DNA from: Pollenia angustigena | Lineage: Eukaryota; Arthropoda; Insecta; Diptera; Polleniidae | NCBI GenBank assembly: GCA_930367215.1 | Contig: OV884057.1 | Coordinates: 202,171,621 to 202,235,620 of the forward strand | DNA length: 64,000 nucleotides | Direction: 5' to 3' | Shown here: in pieces, positions 20,310 through 31,333 of the stretch | How the letters are laid out: every line of letters begins with the position of its first letter | Position numbering within the stretch: position 1 is the first letter of the stretch | Notes under the pieces: generated by a model | What the model was told of the DNA's origin: nothing | The model's database searches: none | What the model saw: the letters and a program-made list of their open reading frames with translations, nothing else | Translations under genes and position numbers: made by a program

Positions 20310-21727
20310 ATGAGTGATGTTTTAAAAAGCTCCCAGGAGCGTTCACGTAAACGAAAACAATTGTTAGCTCAAACGGTGAGAAAGTCAAATAAAATTTGTT
20401 TGCAAAATTTACAAAATGTTTGATTTGTTTATTGTTTTATTGTTGATAGCTCGGTTTATCAAGTGTGGATGAACTAAAAATTGCATTGGGTACAGCAAAT
20501 GATTCAAACACTAGTACTAGCTTAAGTTCTGGAAGTTTTGGCACAGCTGCCCTTAAAGGTGTCGCAGCCCACAACAATCAACGCTCCGGTCAGGACGATG
20601 ATGATAGTGTAGTAGCCAAGAAAGCCGCAGGAGAAATTATCTATAGAGATTCATCAACATTTTTAAAGGTAAAAAGAAATATAAATTGATAAAAAAAAAT
20701 TTATAACATTATATTCAGGGTACACAATCATCTAATCCACATAATGATTACTGCCAACATTTTGTCGATACTGGTCAAAGACCACAAAATTTTATACGTG
20801 ATGTTGGTTTAGCTGATCGCTTTGAAGAATATCCTAAATTAAGGGAACTTATAAGGCTGAAGGACAAATTGATACAAGATACGGCTTCGGCACCCATGTA
20901 TTTAAAAGCCGACTTGAAAACTTTAGATATAAAAACATTGGGGACCAAATTCGATGTAATACTTATAGAGCCACCTTTGGAAGAATATGCTAGAGCAGCT
21001 CCGTCGGTGGCTACAGTGGGTGGTGTTTCCAGAGTTTTTTGGAATTGGGATGAAATATTAAGTGGGTTTGCAATGATTTTAAGACTTGTTTTTCGTTGAA
21101 ATGTAACTATTTACAGATCTAGATGTTGGCGAAGTGGCTGCACATCGTTCGTTTGTCTTCCTCTGGTGTGGCTCCTCTGAAGGTTTGGATATGGGCCGTA
21201 ACTGTTTAAAGAAGTGGGGCTTCAGACGGTGCGAAGATATTTGCTGGATTCGCACCAATATCAATAAGCCAGGTCATTCTAAACAGCTAGAGCCAAAAGC
21301 TGTTTTTCAACGTACTAAAGAACATTGTTTAATGGGCATTAAGGGCACTGTAAGACGTTCCACAGATGGCGATTTCATACATGCAAATGTTGATATTGAT
21401 TTAATAATATCCGAGGAAGATGAATTTGGTTCCTTTGAAAAACCAATTGAAATATTTCACATTATTGAACATTTTTGTTTGGGTCGTAGACGTTTACATT
21501 TATTTGGACGAGATTCTAGCATAAGGCCCGGTTGGCTAACTGTTGGACCTGAGCTGACAAATTCAAACTTCAATGCTGAACTTTATCAAACTTATTTTGC
21601 TGAGGCTCCAGCTACGGGCTGCACTACTCGCATAGAGTCGTTAAGACCTAAGAGTCCTCCCGCTAATAGTAAAATTATTAGAGGTCGTGGACGTGGTTTC
21701 CCCAGAGGTCGTGGTCGAGGCAGATAA
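20310..21727 (+). CDS. Mettl14: METTL14, m6A RNA methyltransferase subunit
   Basis: Four exons: 20310-20375, 20450-20668, 20719-21061 and 21117-21727; phases agree and the product is 412 residues. The MT-A70 methyltransferase-like fold covers about 115-355. It has EPPL (about 167) where METTL3 has the catalytic DPPW, so the subunit is taken to be catalytically silent, as in known METTL14. Family blocks seen: [66 protein letters not shown] and [15 protein letters not shown]. The C-terminus is an RGG-rich RNA-binding tail ([15 protein letters not shown]). METTL3-METTL14 writes N6-methyladenosine on nuclear mRNA; in flies it acts in Sex-lethal splicing. It is head-to-head with the OST gene, tail-to-tail with CCDC97, and embedded in MITEs and minisatellites. 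Confidence 0.97.
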
Positions 21728-22254
21728 AAATGAGGTTTATTTTTGAATTTTTATATATATGTATGTACACATATTTAAATATATTTTCCATCCGTTCAAG
21801 TTGTGTTTGTTAATCCCAATTTGTGACAGTTTTATGAGAATTTCTTATACTAAAAGTTTTATGATAATTGCGCATTCTTAAAGTTTACTAATCGTTGCAG
21901 TTTTATTTATTAAAGCAAAAGTTGTATATTATTTATAAAAACAATTCTTAAAAGCATTTTAATTTAATACATATTAAAGATATAAATTTGACGTTTTTTT
22001 TTAATAAAATTTGTTTTATTATATCCAAAGTTATTATACCCCTCAGCACAGGTGGAAATGTAATAATATACCTTGTTATATTATAAAATCACACGTGATT
22101 TTGTGGTGTTCTGAAAATCACAGTTTTTATTTTAAATTCAGATTAAAGGTATTATGTTATTTTGTAAATGTCGTTCATTACAAACTGCAAAATTCAATAA
22201 GTCTTTTAAGTATTTATTTGAAAAAAAAAAAAAAAAAATTACCGATGCAAATAT
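21728..22254. other. METTL14 3' flank
   Basis: Holds the 3' UTR. ATTAAA near 21908 or AATAAA at 22003-22008 could be the poly(A) signal. A fragment at 22095-22140 (TGGTGTTCTGAAAATCACAG) matches the termini of the element at 51690-52753. Confidence 0.5.
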
Positions 22255-22470
22255 GGACTGTAGGAAATATCGCCCAAAGAAAAATGGCCCAAGAAATAAA
22301 TGAAAAATTGCCCAAAAAAACTCCATGTAAAATTGGCCCTGAATTCATATGAAAAGTGACCCAACATTTTTGGGCTATTTTTCGATATTATTGGGTGATT
22401 TTTCGTTTTTTAGATTTGGTGATTTTTCATAATGAAAATATTATATGAAAAATAGCCCATTTTTCAGGCC
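22255..22470. repeat. Degenerate GCCCAAA / ATGAAAAAT repeats
   Basis: Imperfect motifs GAAAAATGGCCCA, GGGCTATTTTTCG and similar, related to 17530-17800. No protein is expected from the open frame here. Confidence 0.6.
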
Positions 22471-22659
22471 ATTCTTCATTTTTAAAATTTCGTCAAAATC
22501 TTACATATGATTTGTCTAAATCATTCATTATTACTATACGTCGAATTCCTAAATGTTATTTATAAAAATAACGGGACATATTGCAAAAAGGTTGCATGTC
22601 ATAACGTCCAGTGTCATAACGTCCGTGGACAAACTCGAAAGCATAGCTTACAAACTCTA

Positions 22660-23250
22660 AAGCATAGCCGGCCATTGGCCGGGCGCAAGGATTTTCTACT
22701 CTTTGATAAAACAAGTACCGGCTTCGCTAACTAAAGCTTCCCTGCACAGCAGGCCTTCCGCCGGTGGCAAGGATTTTCTCCTCTATGGTATAACAAAAAT
22801 CGGCTTCGCTAACTAAAGCTTCTCTGCATAGTTGGCCTTCGGCCGTGCGCAAGAATTTTGTCCTCTATGGTATAACAAATACTGGCTTCGCTTACTAAAG
22901 CTTATCTGCGAAGTCTGCCTTCGTTCGGAAACAAGGCAGATTTTAGAAGCTTTACTTAGCGAAACCGGTACTTGTTATACCATAAAGCAAAAAATCCTTG
23001 CACCCGCCCAAAGGCCGTCTGCTTTAGTTAGCGAAGCCGGTCTTTGTTATATCATAGAGGAGAAAATCCTTGCGCCCGGCCGAAGGCCGGCTATGCAGAT
23101 AAGCTTTAGTTAGCGAAGCCGGTTTTTGTTATACCATAGAGTAGAAGATACTTGCGCCTGGCCGAAGGCCGGCTATGCCGATACGCTTTAGTAAGCGCTG
23201 CCGGTATTTGTTACGTTACACCATAGGGGAGAAAATCCTTGCGCCCAAAA
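22660..23250. repeat. Minisatellite array with an orientation switch
   Basis: Monomers are about 80 bp. 22660-22925 run in plus orientation (CGGCTTCGCTAACTAAAGCT..TATGGTATAACAAA); from about 22925 to 23250 they run in minus orientation (AGCTTTAGTTAGCGAAGCCG). Each has GGCCGAAGGCC or a close palindrome. The array is the inverted counterpart of 17860-18262. Confidence 0.85.
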
Positions 23251-23277
23251 GTGTTTTAGTTATATGTTTAATATATG

Positions 23278-23426
23278 CACGCAGAGAAAAAACAACAAAA
23301 CCATTTTAAATGTTTAATTTTACCACATCATTGTCACCGACAACCAATTACAATTATGGTAAAATAAGTTTCTTTAAAAATAGTTTTGTTGGTTGTGACC
23401 ATAATAAAACAAGTTTTCTCTGCGTG
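23278..23426. mobile_element. Short MITE with CACGCAGAGAAAA ends (149 bp)
   Basis: CACGCAGAGAAAA and its complement TTTTCTCTGCGTG lie at the ends, flanked by TATG (23274-23277, 23427-23430). The interior is partly palindromic (AACAAAACCATTTT / AAAATAGTTTTGTT). Superfamily uncertain. Confidence 0.65.
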
Positions 23427-23497
23427 TATGTAGATCTTTTTTTGTATTAAACATCTTTAGTAATTATGGACCTTATGACATTTTTAAAAATGACATT

Positions 23498-23735
23498 CGG
23501 GCATGTTCTAAAAATCGAAATGAAGTGGAATTGAAATCGAACGAAATTTTGAACTCAATGATTTGCAAAATGACTGTAGTTTTTCCTGTTTTTAACAGTG
23601 GTTCTTTTAAAGATAATTGGTACTCAAAGTATGAAGTATATAAAAGGAAATATTTTTCTGAAATTTTTTATAGGCTCGTTTTTAAAATTTGTGTGATTTT
23701 CAATCCACTTCATTTCGATTTGTAGAACAGGCCCG
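23498..23735. mobile_element. MITE with CGGGC(A/C)TGTTCTA ends (~238 bp)
   Basis: Inverted ends: CGGGCATGTTCTAAAAATCG and CGGGCCTGTTCTACAAATCG, followed by AAATGAAGTGGA on both sides. The ends resemble those at 51690-52753 and 31932-32110. No clear target duplication. Confidence 0.7.
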
Positions 23736-24041
23736 ATAATGTCCATTTGCAAAGATTCTTAATGCCCACGGACATTATGACATTTTCAAAAGTGTCACAG
23801 TGTCCATGGACATTACGACACTGGACTTTATGACATGCCACCTTGAAAAAAGCTATATTCTGTTTTGAGTAATTGATTATAACTATGCAGTGATTAATTA
23901 ATATTTAAGTATTGAAGAGTGCACAAAGTTTGGCGGAGGGCTCAAATAAGTATTACTGTCCATACTGCCGCGCAGCTGGTGAAGATACAATGCAATTTTT
24001 TACATAAAACTTACATTTGTATGTTACTAAATTTATATGAA

Positions 24042-25010
24042 CTAGTGTTCGCCTTATGGTCAAAATTCGACCATAATTTTTTTTTTTTGTAAATATGAAG
24101 AAAACATAGTTCATCTAAGTATATATGAATTTATTTGTTTCGAGCATTTATTTTTGCCTTCAAAGTGGATCGATTTGTCGAGGGACCAACCTCCGGTTCA
24201 TATGTTATCTTCTACGTGAGTTAATTTAATTTTGTAAGTTCAGTATAAAAAATACCAATTGAAAAAAAAGTATCAAAAAGTCTCCTTTCAGGACGTTTCA
24301 CGTTTAATTTTATGTTTCTATGCCTAATATTAACGAAAATTAATCAAACTACCAGCTGTTGAACGAAAAATTAACAAAAAGCTCCCCTTACATGTTCTTG
24401 TTCACCCAGTTTAATGTATAATTTTATCTTTAAAGGTCGAATATTAACGAAAATTCAAAAAAGTTCCAAATGAAAAACAAAAAATACCAGCATTTTTTAT
24501 CTTATAGGTTATCACACATTCAGGACCCTACACCTATAATATTATGTTTCTAAGTTCTATATTATAGAAAATTTAAAAGTTATCACATGAAAACAGAAAA
24601 GTAAAAACAAAGAAATTTAGTTTCCCATCTTTCCCCTTTTTTCTCTCCATAGAGGTTCGGTTGACAAACAAAAGAAGAAAGCGTTCTTAACTGTTTTGCC
24701 TAGTCTGATTTATATAGTCGAAATATTCGAAAAGCGGTTTCTGAAAAATGTCGAATAATCGATCACCCTAATTTTTTATTATTTAATAACTGAAAATAAA
24801 TTTTTATATATTTATTTTGCATTTGTGTTAGTAACAATATTGAACGCTTTTAACTCTGAAATTATTGAACAGATTTTAATAAAATATACATTGTGCATGC
24901 ACTTCTTTGAGCAAATACCTCTTGAATGGTGTATATTTTGTTCAAATCGGTTGACATACAGAGGAGGAAAGTGTTCTTAACTGTTTTGCCTTAGCCGATT
25001 TATATATAGA
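24042..25010 (-). mobile_element. Non-autonomous Helitron, intact copy (969 bp)
   Basis: On the minus strand it begins TCTATATATAAATCGG after A and ends CTAG before T, with the terminal hairpin ATGGTC..GACCAT. It is the undisrupted relative of 376-4758 and supplies the empty site for its insertions. No coding capacity. Confidence 0.9.
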
Positions 25011-25531
25011 TAATAAACACTGTTTTTTATTCAAGTAGGTATGTATTTAAACATACATATATCGTATTAAAGGTGTACAATCAGCCCAGTTGAAATTAAC
25101 TTCAGTGGAATTTTTATTCATAATTGGGCTGAAAATAAATTTTTTTTTTAATTTTTAGAATTAATGTGTTTAAAAGAGTTTTAATTTATCTTGCAAACAC
25201 ACGTATGTTATGTGGTCTAATTTCGACCACTGGACAACCTATTTATCAGGGGTGTGCTACAAATCGAAAACGTAAAACGCAAGAATTTTAAAAGTCATTA
25301 TTTAATAAGATTTCTGTAATAAAAGAATTTGATCACAAATATTATACAAATATTTCTCTATTAAATAGAATTTTTTTTCCACTCTTTAAGTTTTTATAAT
25401 AGAAAGGAAAAGTGAAACACTGCTTATACTATTTATCAATAAAACTTGTATTCCAAGTAGAATTTGAAATAAAACATAGGTATCAATATTTTAATATAAT
25501 TTGATCACGTTTTAAATTAAACCTTATTACA
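25011..25531. other. CCDC97 3' flank with part of a MITE
   Basis: CAGGGGTGTGCTACAAATCG near 25249 is one end of the family seen at 31932-32110; I did not find its partner. CCDC97 3' UTR lies at the right, with possible poly(A) signals (ATTAAA type) near 25490 on the minus strand. Confidence 0.4.
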
Positions 25532-26689
25532 CTATTTCTGCAGACTATGATGTTTATTTAAATGAGACATGTATATATCCAATTCATCTTCAGATTCTTC
25601 ATCATGTTCCATTTTATTAGATGACTGAATAGTGATAGTTTCCTCCTCCTGCTCGGTTTCATTATCATCTTCATCACTCTCTTCGAAATATTTGTCTTCT
25701 TTATCCTGATTTATTAAAACTAAATCATCAAATTGTGTGTTATCATCGACAGTGGCATAATCAAAATCTTCGTCTAGACCGGTAAGAAACTGTTCATGCA
25801 TTTGACTTAAAAATTCTTGACGTAGTAATTCTCTTTCTTCTGCTGTTATAAGATCTACAACAGCAATTGGCTTAACTTTCATTTTAACAGGTGAATTTTC
25901 AATTTTTATTTTACTCGATGAACAAGCAACATGTTCATTATCAAAATTGCCCCATTGTTGGAGGCAGTGAGCCGGAATATCATCTTCTTTTATTAAATTG
26001 TCTAAAATTTCATTTTGTATGTCATCATCGGATGATGTTAAAGAATTTGCATGAACATGTGTATCTTTAATCTGATGTTCAGCTTTCTCCATTATTTCAT
26101 TTAACTGCTTCTGTTCCAAATTGTGCATTAAAATTCCCGAAAAAGTTGTATTCTTCACATCATAACTGTCACGAAGTTGTTTTTCTGTGAAGCTTAAATA
26201 TTGTCCTACCAATTCTTGATAAAGTTCAGGTTGTCGTTTCATCATTTCCTGCTCGCTGAAGTACTCCCCTTCCCCAATTAATTTTTTTAATGCGGCATAA
26301 CGCCTATTCTTAATATCTCGCTGGCGGGTCTTTAATTTATCCTGGTAGTCTTTTACCATTAAGTGCATTTCTTTGTCACTATCAGCTACTGATAATCGGG
26401 AAAAATCTTGTAAATGTTTTTCCTCCAAAAAGTTGCCAAAACGTATAAGAAAAGTTTGCGGATTTCTTCGGTAGACATCTAAAGCAACTTTTAACTTTTC
26501 TGTTTGTTGTAATTCGGGTTCATCACGTTGTTGTGATTTAAAAATTATCTTGGTATTTTGGCTTAAATATTGCATTATATCTGCAATTTCCTGGGGTAAA
26601 GTTGTTTCTGTAGACGAAGAGTTGTGCTTAACGTTTGATTCCGTAGTATTATTTTCATTTTCTGGCGCTTCGTCTGTTGAAGTTGTCAT
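25532..26689 (-). CDS. Ccdc97: Coiled-coil domain-containing protein 97 (DUF2052)
   Basis: A single exon of 385 residues from ATG 26689. The conserved core (about 115-200) has KNRRYAALKKLIGEGEYFSE and RQPELYQELVGQYLSFTEK, the hallmark of the CCDC97 C-terminal domain. Further on comes a second conserved part (TAEERELLRQEFLSQMHEQF, then GLDEDFDYATVD). The C-terminus is very acidic (DEDDNETEQEEE). Human CCDC97 is 343 residues, so length fits. The family is nuclear and has been linked to the spliceosomal U2/SF3B machinery, though its biochemical role is poorly known. The N-terminal 40 residues are Ser/Thr/Glu-rich and variable. It is convergent with METTL14, about 3.8 kb away. Confidence 0.92.
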   Translation of the reverse strand: MTTSTDEAPENENNTTESNVKHNSSSTETTLPQEIADIMQYLSQNTKIIFKSQQRDEPELQQTEKLKVALDVYRRNPQTFLIRFGNFLEEKHLQDFSRLSVADSDKEMHLMVKDYQDKLKTRQRDIKNRRYAALKKLIGEGEYFSEQEMMKRQPELYQELVGQYLSFTEKQLRDSYDVKNTTFSGILMHNLEQKQLNEIMEKAEHQIKDTHVHANSLTSSDDDIQNEILDNLIKEDDIPAHCLQQWGNFDNEHVACSSSKIKIENSPVKMKVKPIAVVDLITAEERELLRQEFLSQMHEQFLTGLDEDFDYATVDDNTQFDDLVLINQDKEDKYFEESDEDDNETEQEEETITIQSSNKMEHDEESEDELDIYMSHLNKHHSLQK

Positions 26690-27096
26690 TGTATGTACAT
26701 ATGTAAATATGTATATTAAAATCAGTTAAAAATTGTTTTTACTGATCTTATTGAAATATTATTAAAATTAACACTTTTTAAAACAAATTTATGTTTTTAG
26801 TAAACAAGATTTGACAGATTATAAATAATAGTTCCGTTCGAGTACTTTTATGCATTAAACACGTTCACCACAGCAGGATACACGAACACAAGACTACAAA
26901 TGCTGCTGGGTGCAATTATACATGGTGAAATTATTAGGTGGCAGCACTAGCAGTTGTTGTACAACAATACAACAAAAACAGGCAAAAACAAAAAAAAAAA
27001 AAAAAAAAACAACGACTCTCCTAGAATTTTTTCTTTTAAGTAATAAATCATTTTTGAAATCAACTGGCCAAGTTCAGTGTCCGTTTCCATCATCCC
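26690..27096. other. CCDC97 upstream DNA
   Basis: Presumed promoter region. CATGGTGAAATTATTAGGTG then GCAGCACTA at about 26921-26950 recurs near 13938 and, reversed, near 32490, so it is a dispersed repeat. A poly-A tract lies at 26990. Confidence 0.4.
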
Positions 27097-27104
27097 ATCA
27101 TGCC

Positions 27105-27329
27105 CAAGGTATATTTACACAAGGTAGACTCATTTGGGAGTGTATACATGCTGCTCTATAAAAGGAACGGAGTTGTCAAAATTGTCTTCATATAAAAAAA
27201 AAACAATTTAACGCACACATGTACAAATTTTTTCTCATATACACGAAATTTGACGTTAAGCTTCCAACTAGGGGTAATCAGCTGACAAACATATGGGCCA
27301 ACGAGTTTACCTTGTGTAAATATACCTTG
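27105..27329. mobile_element. hAT MITE, CAAGGTATATTTACACAAGG family (225 bp)
   Basis: Inverted ends CAAGGTATATTTACACAAGG at both borders, flanked by exact ATCATGCC (27097-27104, 27330-27337). Same length and nearly same interior as 19715-19939, but single. Confidence 0.93.
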
Positions 27330-27364
27330 ATCATGCCCTTATTTATGCATTATTTGACATACCT

Positions 27365-28114
27365 GTGAGCTCTGATCAGTGTACTAATAAATATTTAGAA
27401 TTTCGAAACTACTCGTTGGTTGATATAGGTAATTTAAATTTCTTCTTATTGGAACAAAATTTAGGTAACTTTTATAATACGACTAATATAGAATTGAAGA
27501 TGAATATACTTGATGAATTAATTTCGAAAATTTTTTCCTTTGTACCCGTAACCCGAATCAAAGTTAGACGAAATGTGGATTGGATAAAGTCACATGGAAT
27601 AATATTTGCAAAATCACTTAGAGACATAGCTTATAGGGGATACATTGCTAACCCAAACCCGGTAAAATGGAGGATATTTTGCAAATACAGGAACAGAGCC
27701 AAGAAAACCATTCGTAGAATAAAAAAAGGTTTCTTTAGTAATGTGTTTGCGAACGCGGACACTAAAGGTATGTGGAATTGTCTAAGGAAAGCAACTTCCG
27801 ATAGTGCAAAACCATTAGATGTAGAATTTACTGCTGATGAAATAAATGACTACTTCTTAGATGGATTGGACCACGATTCTGATGATTCATTAAATAATTT
27901 AGATTTTAACTCTAGCAATGAAATGTTTTCGTTTAGATGTATTGATACATCTGAATTCTATACAGCTTTTAGTAACGTCAAATCAAATGCATGCGGTGTA
28001 GATGGTGTACCGTTAAAATTTTTTAAAATAATTTTACCCTTGGTAAATTACCACATAGGACAAAAAATAATTATTTATTTATTTAATTTATTTTGTAAAA
28101 CGAACAAATATTGA
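27365..28114 (+). pseudogene. LINE ORF2 fragment (linker and RT start)
   Basis: About 250 codons. It has a basic helix region (RNRAKKTIRRIKKGFFSN), an Asp-rich linker with TADEINDYFL, and the RT fingers motif SNACGVDGVPLKFFK, after which RT homology stops at about ILPLV. This matches the pre-RT and first RT block of jockey-type LINEs. The endonuclease upstream and the RT palm are absent, so it is a remnant truncated on both sides. The start codon is arbitrary. Confidence 0.8.
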
Positions 28115-29123
28115 ATTTTATTTAAAATAAAAAACAAAAATATGTGTGAGAATTTAATAAAATTAATCGTGTTTTATTTAAGCTAAGAATACGTCAGTAG
28201 TGACGAATATATGCATCAGTACTGACTGGTCGGCTGGGAACGGTATATGCATCAGTACTGACTAGTCAGCTGTATCCGGTGTATACATCAGTACTGATAT
28301 GTAAAGAGTATAAGAGTAAACAGATCAGATATATGTTTTATCTACCACAAAATTCATAGGTTAAAGAAGGATGCAAAATCACACGTACACAAAAGTTCAG
28401 GTCATTTTTTTCACGTTGGCCTTAAGAAAATGATAGAAACTTTGTTCTACGCGATGACCGACATCTGCTGGAAATGGTCAAATGACCGTCACTATTCTTG
28501 TAGGGAAGTAACTTCACATTTTCGGTATAAGGCAGACGCAGTTTAAAATTTCCAGCAAAACAAATGATTGTCTATCAAGCTCTGTTTTCTCTATTTTGTG
28601 AAAACAAACAAGATAACCCTTCTACACAAAAAGACAGTAATGATTACAATGAAAAATATCTTAATTTGAATCCAGAATGCAAACAGCAAGTGCAGCAATC
28701 TGTCCCAGAAACTGGAAAAGTAACAAAATCTCTAACCTTTAGAAACTACTATTGACTACATATCAGACACCGTTGTAATAGTCCCAGCCGAACGTCCAAC
28801 ACAATTTTTACCACAACAAAATAATCTAATACTTTTTGATGTTTGAACTGATCCCTATAAAAGCGTAAATCAAAAACAGGTTTTCATCAAAGAACGCCAA
28901 AGACAAGAGGACTTTTAAACAAATTAAACATCATTTAAAGTCTTATTGTTATTGTAAAATGAAATTGGAACCAAATTGTACCTCATAATGCCTAATAAAT
29001 AAACTTCTAAATATTTTCCCAGATTACCAACTTATAAATAAAGCTATAATAGCTGTAGCCTAAAATGTCGAAGGGACAAATGTGGCCGAAATAGATTTCC
29101 AGTTAATTTTTGAATGGTCCGTT
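28115..29123. other. Intergenic, with short repeats and a decayed coding-like stretch
   Basis: 28205-28295 holds three diverged copies of ATGCATCAGTACTGACT at ~37-bp spacing. From 28564 (MIVYQALFSLF..) to about 28860 the plus strand has fairly good but interrupted open frames with no domain I recognise; similar decayed sequence resumes after the LINE at 31347. It may be an old pseudogene that the LINE entered. Confidence 0.35.
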
Positions 29124-29236
29124 TTGTAAACGTAGGTTAGGTTAGGTTCCATTGGCAGCCGTGATCAAGCACAGCTCACGTGGGTCCATTAATTAGTTCC
29201 CGTTGTGTTACCATGTCACACCGTATCCCATGGGTC

Positions 29237-30490
29237 CTATGTTGTCTGGCTGCTAGTGCTCCCACGCAGCCATCCGGTCGATTCAGTAAAGGAGTGGATC
29301 CTGTTTACATCAACATCAGAGAGACAAGTTTTGTCCCCAAGGGCTCTTCGACCAAACATTTTGAGTCTTAGATCTCCGAATGCCGGGCAATTACAGAGAA
29401 GATGTTCCGTTGACTCTTCCTCCTCCTCCTCGCCGCAACTTCTACATAAGTCATTGTAAGGGAGCCCCAGCCTCTGGGCGTGCCTCCCAATGGGCCAATG
29501 GCCGGTTATAACCGCAATCAGGTTTCTAAGATGATGTCTGGACAGCTGTAATGCCCGCCGTGTCCTTTTTTCATCTATGATGGGCCAGATTTTCCTGGTT
29601 TCCCCACAGGTAGTTTCAACGAGCCACCTCTGACTGGCGATGATATGAAACTTGTGCGCAATGAGTTGCTTACTCCTTGGGAGTGAAACACCTACATTAT
29701 ATGTCGAGCCGTCTCGATTCAAGGTGGTACCTGCATACGCCAACGAATCCGCCATGCAGTTCCCCGGTATGTCCCTGTGTCCGGGGACCCAATTAAGGGT
29801 GACCAGTGAATGTCTCGCTATCTCCTCCAGAGACATCCGGCATTCTCGGACAATTCTCGATGTGATGAACACATTCTCCAGGGATCTTATGGCCGCCTTG
29901 CTGTCGGTAATAATGTGAATATCCCTTCCAGATATATCACCGTACCGGATGCGTCTCGCGGCTGTGTAGATGGCCATTATCTCGGCCTGGATGACACTGC
30001 AGTGGTCCGGCAGCCTTATAGGAATGCTCCAGTTTAGCTGCTCGGAGTATATGCCAGAACCGACACCACACAGTGTTTTAGACCCGTCCGTGAAAATTTG
30101 AATCGCGTTCGCGGGAATTTGTAGGTCATCATAGTGAACCACATTATCCAAAATGCTTACCGTGAAGCCAGGATCAAAGATTGGCTCGGGTGTGACATAA
30201 TCAACATCCATGTTCCAATTAATTTCGTTCAGAATATTAGCATGTCCGATATTGTAATCCCTCCATGCTCCGGTGGCCCTTAGTCTTACCGCCGCGTTCG
30301 CAGCTAAACTTTTCGCCAAAATGTCTGGTGGTAACCAGTTTAAAATCGTAAACAGTGCCTTAGAGGGGGTTGTTCTAATGGCACCTGTTACCGCTATCGC
30401 CACCATTCTCATTGTACGTTCAAACCTAATTTGATGACTCTTCACCTCGAGTGCCGGCCACCAAACAGCTGCCCCGTAGAATAGAATGGG
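29237..30490 (-). pseudogene. LINE ORF2 C-terminus: thumb, RNase H and zinc finger
   Basis: RNase H domain with IFTDGSK (Asp), VIQAEIMAIYTA (Glu), IITDSKAAIRS (Asp) and WVPGHRDIPGNCMADSLA (last Asp): all four acidic residues are kept. Upstream is the conserved TGAIRTTPSKALFTILNWLPP block. The C-terminus has a CRSCGEEEEEESTEHLLCNC zinc-finger-like cluster. The frame is intact for about 400 residues, so this copy is young. RNase H plus this tail places it in the I/R1/LOA group. Confidence 0.9.
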
Positions 30491-30499
30491 TTTAATGAC

Positions 30500-31333
30500 A
30501 CATCCCCAAGAGTGGGAACATCCTTTCTACTGAAAACACTGGAGAGGATTTTGGATAGTCATATTAGATCATCGTTAGGACACAATTCCTTGTCACTGGC
30601 TCAACACGCCTACACGAAGGGAAGGTCCACGGAAACTGCGCTTCACTCATTGGTGGGCCACATAGAGAGATCCCTGCACTACAAGGAATTTGCCTTAGTT
30701 GCATTCCTAGATATTGAGGGCGCTTTCAACAACGTTGAACCTGAATCGGTTATTAACGCAATGAGACATTTGGAAATCGACCCGGCGATTATTCAATTTG
30801 TCAGCAGTATCCTGCACTTCAGGCGTATTGAATCCAACTTGGGCGCCTCGAACATCTCCAAGGTTGCGACTAGGGGCACCCCGCAAGGCGGTGTACTCTC
30901 ACCATTACTTTGGAATCTGAATATGAATACCCTACTCAGGGCCATGGAAAGGACGTGCTGAATAACGGTTGCTTATGCGGATGACGTTGCAGTTGTGGCT
31001 CTGGGTAAAGATCCCAGACTATTGTCTGAACTAATGGAGTCCGCATTGGACGTCCTAACAAAATGGTGCCAGGGATGTGGACTGGATGTAAATCCTTCCA
31101 AAACGGAACTGGTACTTTTCACAAGGAGATACAAAATTCCCAAATTTGATACCCCGAGGATAAAGGGGATCTCGCTGGAACTGTCTGACAGCGCCAAGTA
31201 TCTTGGGCTAATATTGGACAGCAAACTGAACTGGAGGATGAACACCATTTCCAGGACTAATAAGGCGGCAACTGCATTATATTGCTGCAAAGGGGCCATT
31301 GGCCTAAACTGGGGAATTAACCCGAGAAATGTA
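30500..31333 (+). pseudogene. LINE reverse transcriptase (inverted half)
   Basis: RT with LAQHAYTKGRSTETALHSLV, VAFLDIEGAFNNVEPES (palm A), TRGTPQGGVLSPLLWNLNM, AYADDVAVVA (catalytic YADD, about 30973) and DSAKYLGLILDSKLNW. An in-frame TGA at 30959-30961 lies just before the YADD block. The first RT motifs and the endonuclease are missing, as expected for a truncated, twin-primed insertion. Confidence 0.9.

Larger units (their letters stand above)
22588..23850. mobile_element. Foldback-like element carrying an inverted minisatellite
   Basis: Left end GCATGTCATAACGTCCAGTG (about 22595) and right end, read in reverse, GCATGTCATAAAGTCCAGTG (about 23840) form inverted repeats of about 45 bp with internal GTCATAACGTCC repeats. 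Between them are three plus-strand and about four minus-strand minisatellite monomers meeting near 22925, then two MITEs (23278-23426, 23498-23735). No transposase frame is seen. I could not settle a target-site duplication, so the borders are approximate. Confidence 0.6.

Noticed and set aside
22832..23113. 93-codon open frame upstream of the MITEs
   Set aside because: It is read from inverted minisatellite monomers; the peptide repeats with the DNA.
17860..23250. CRISPR-like repeat-spacer array
   Set aside because: The ~80-bp monomers are contiguous and diverged, with no constant repeat and unique spacers, and this is a eukaryotic sequence.
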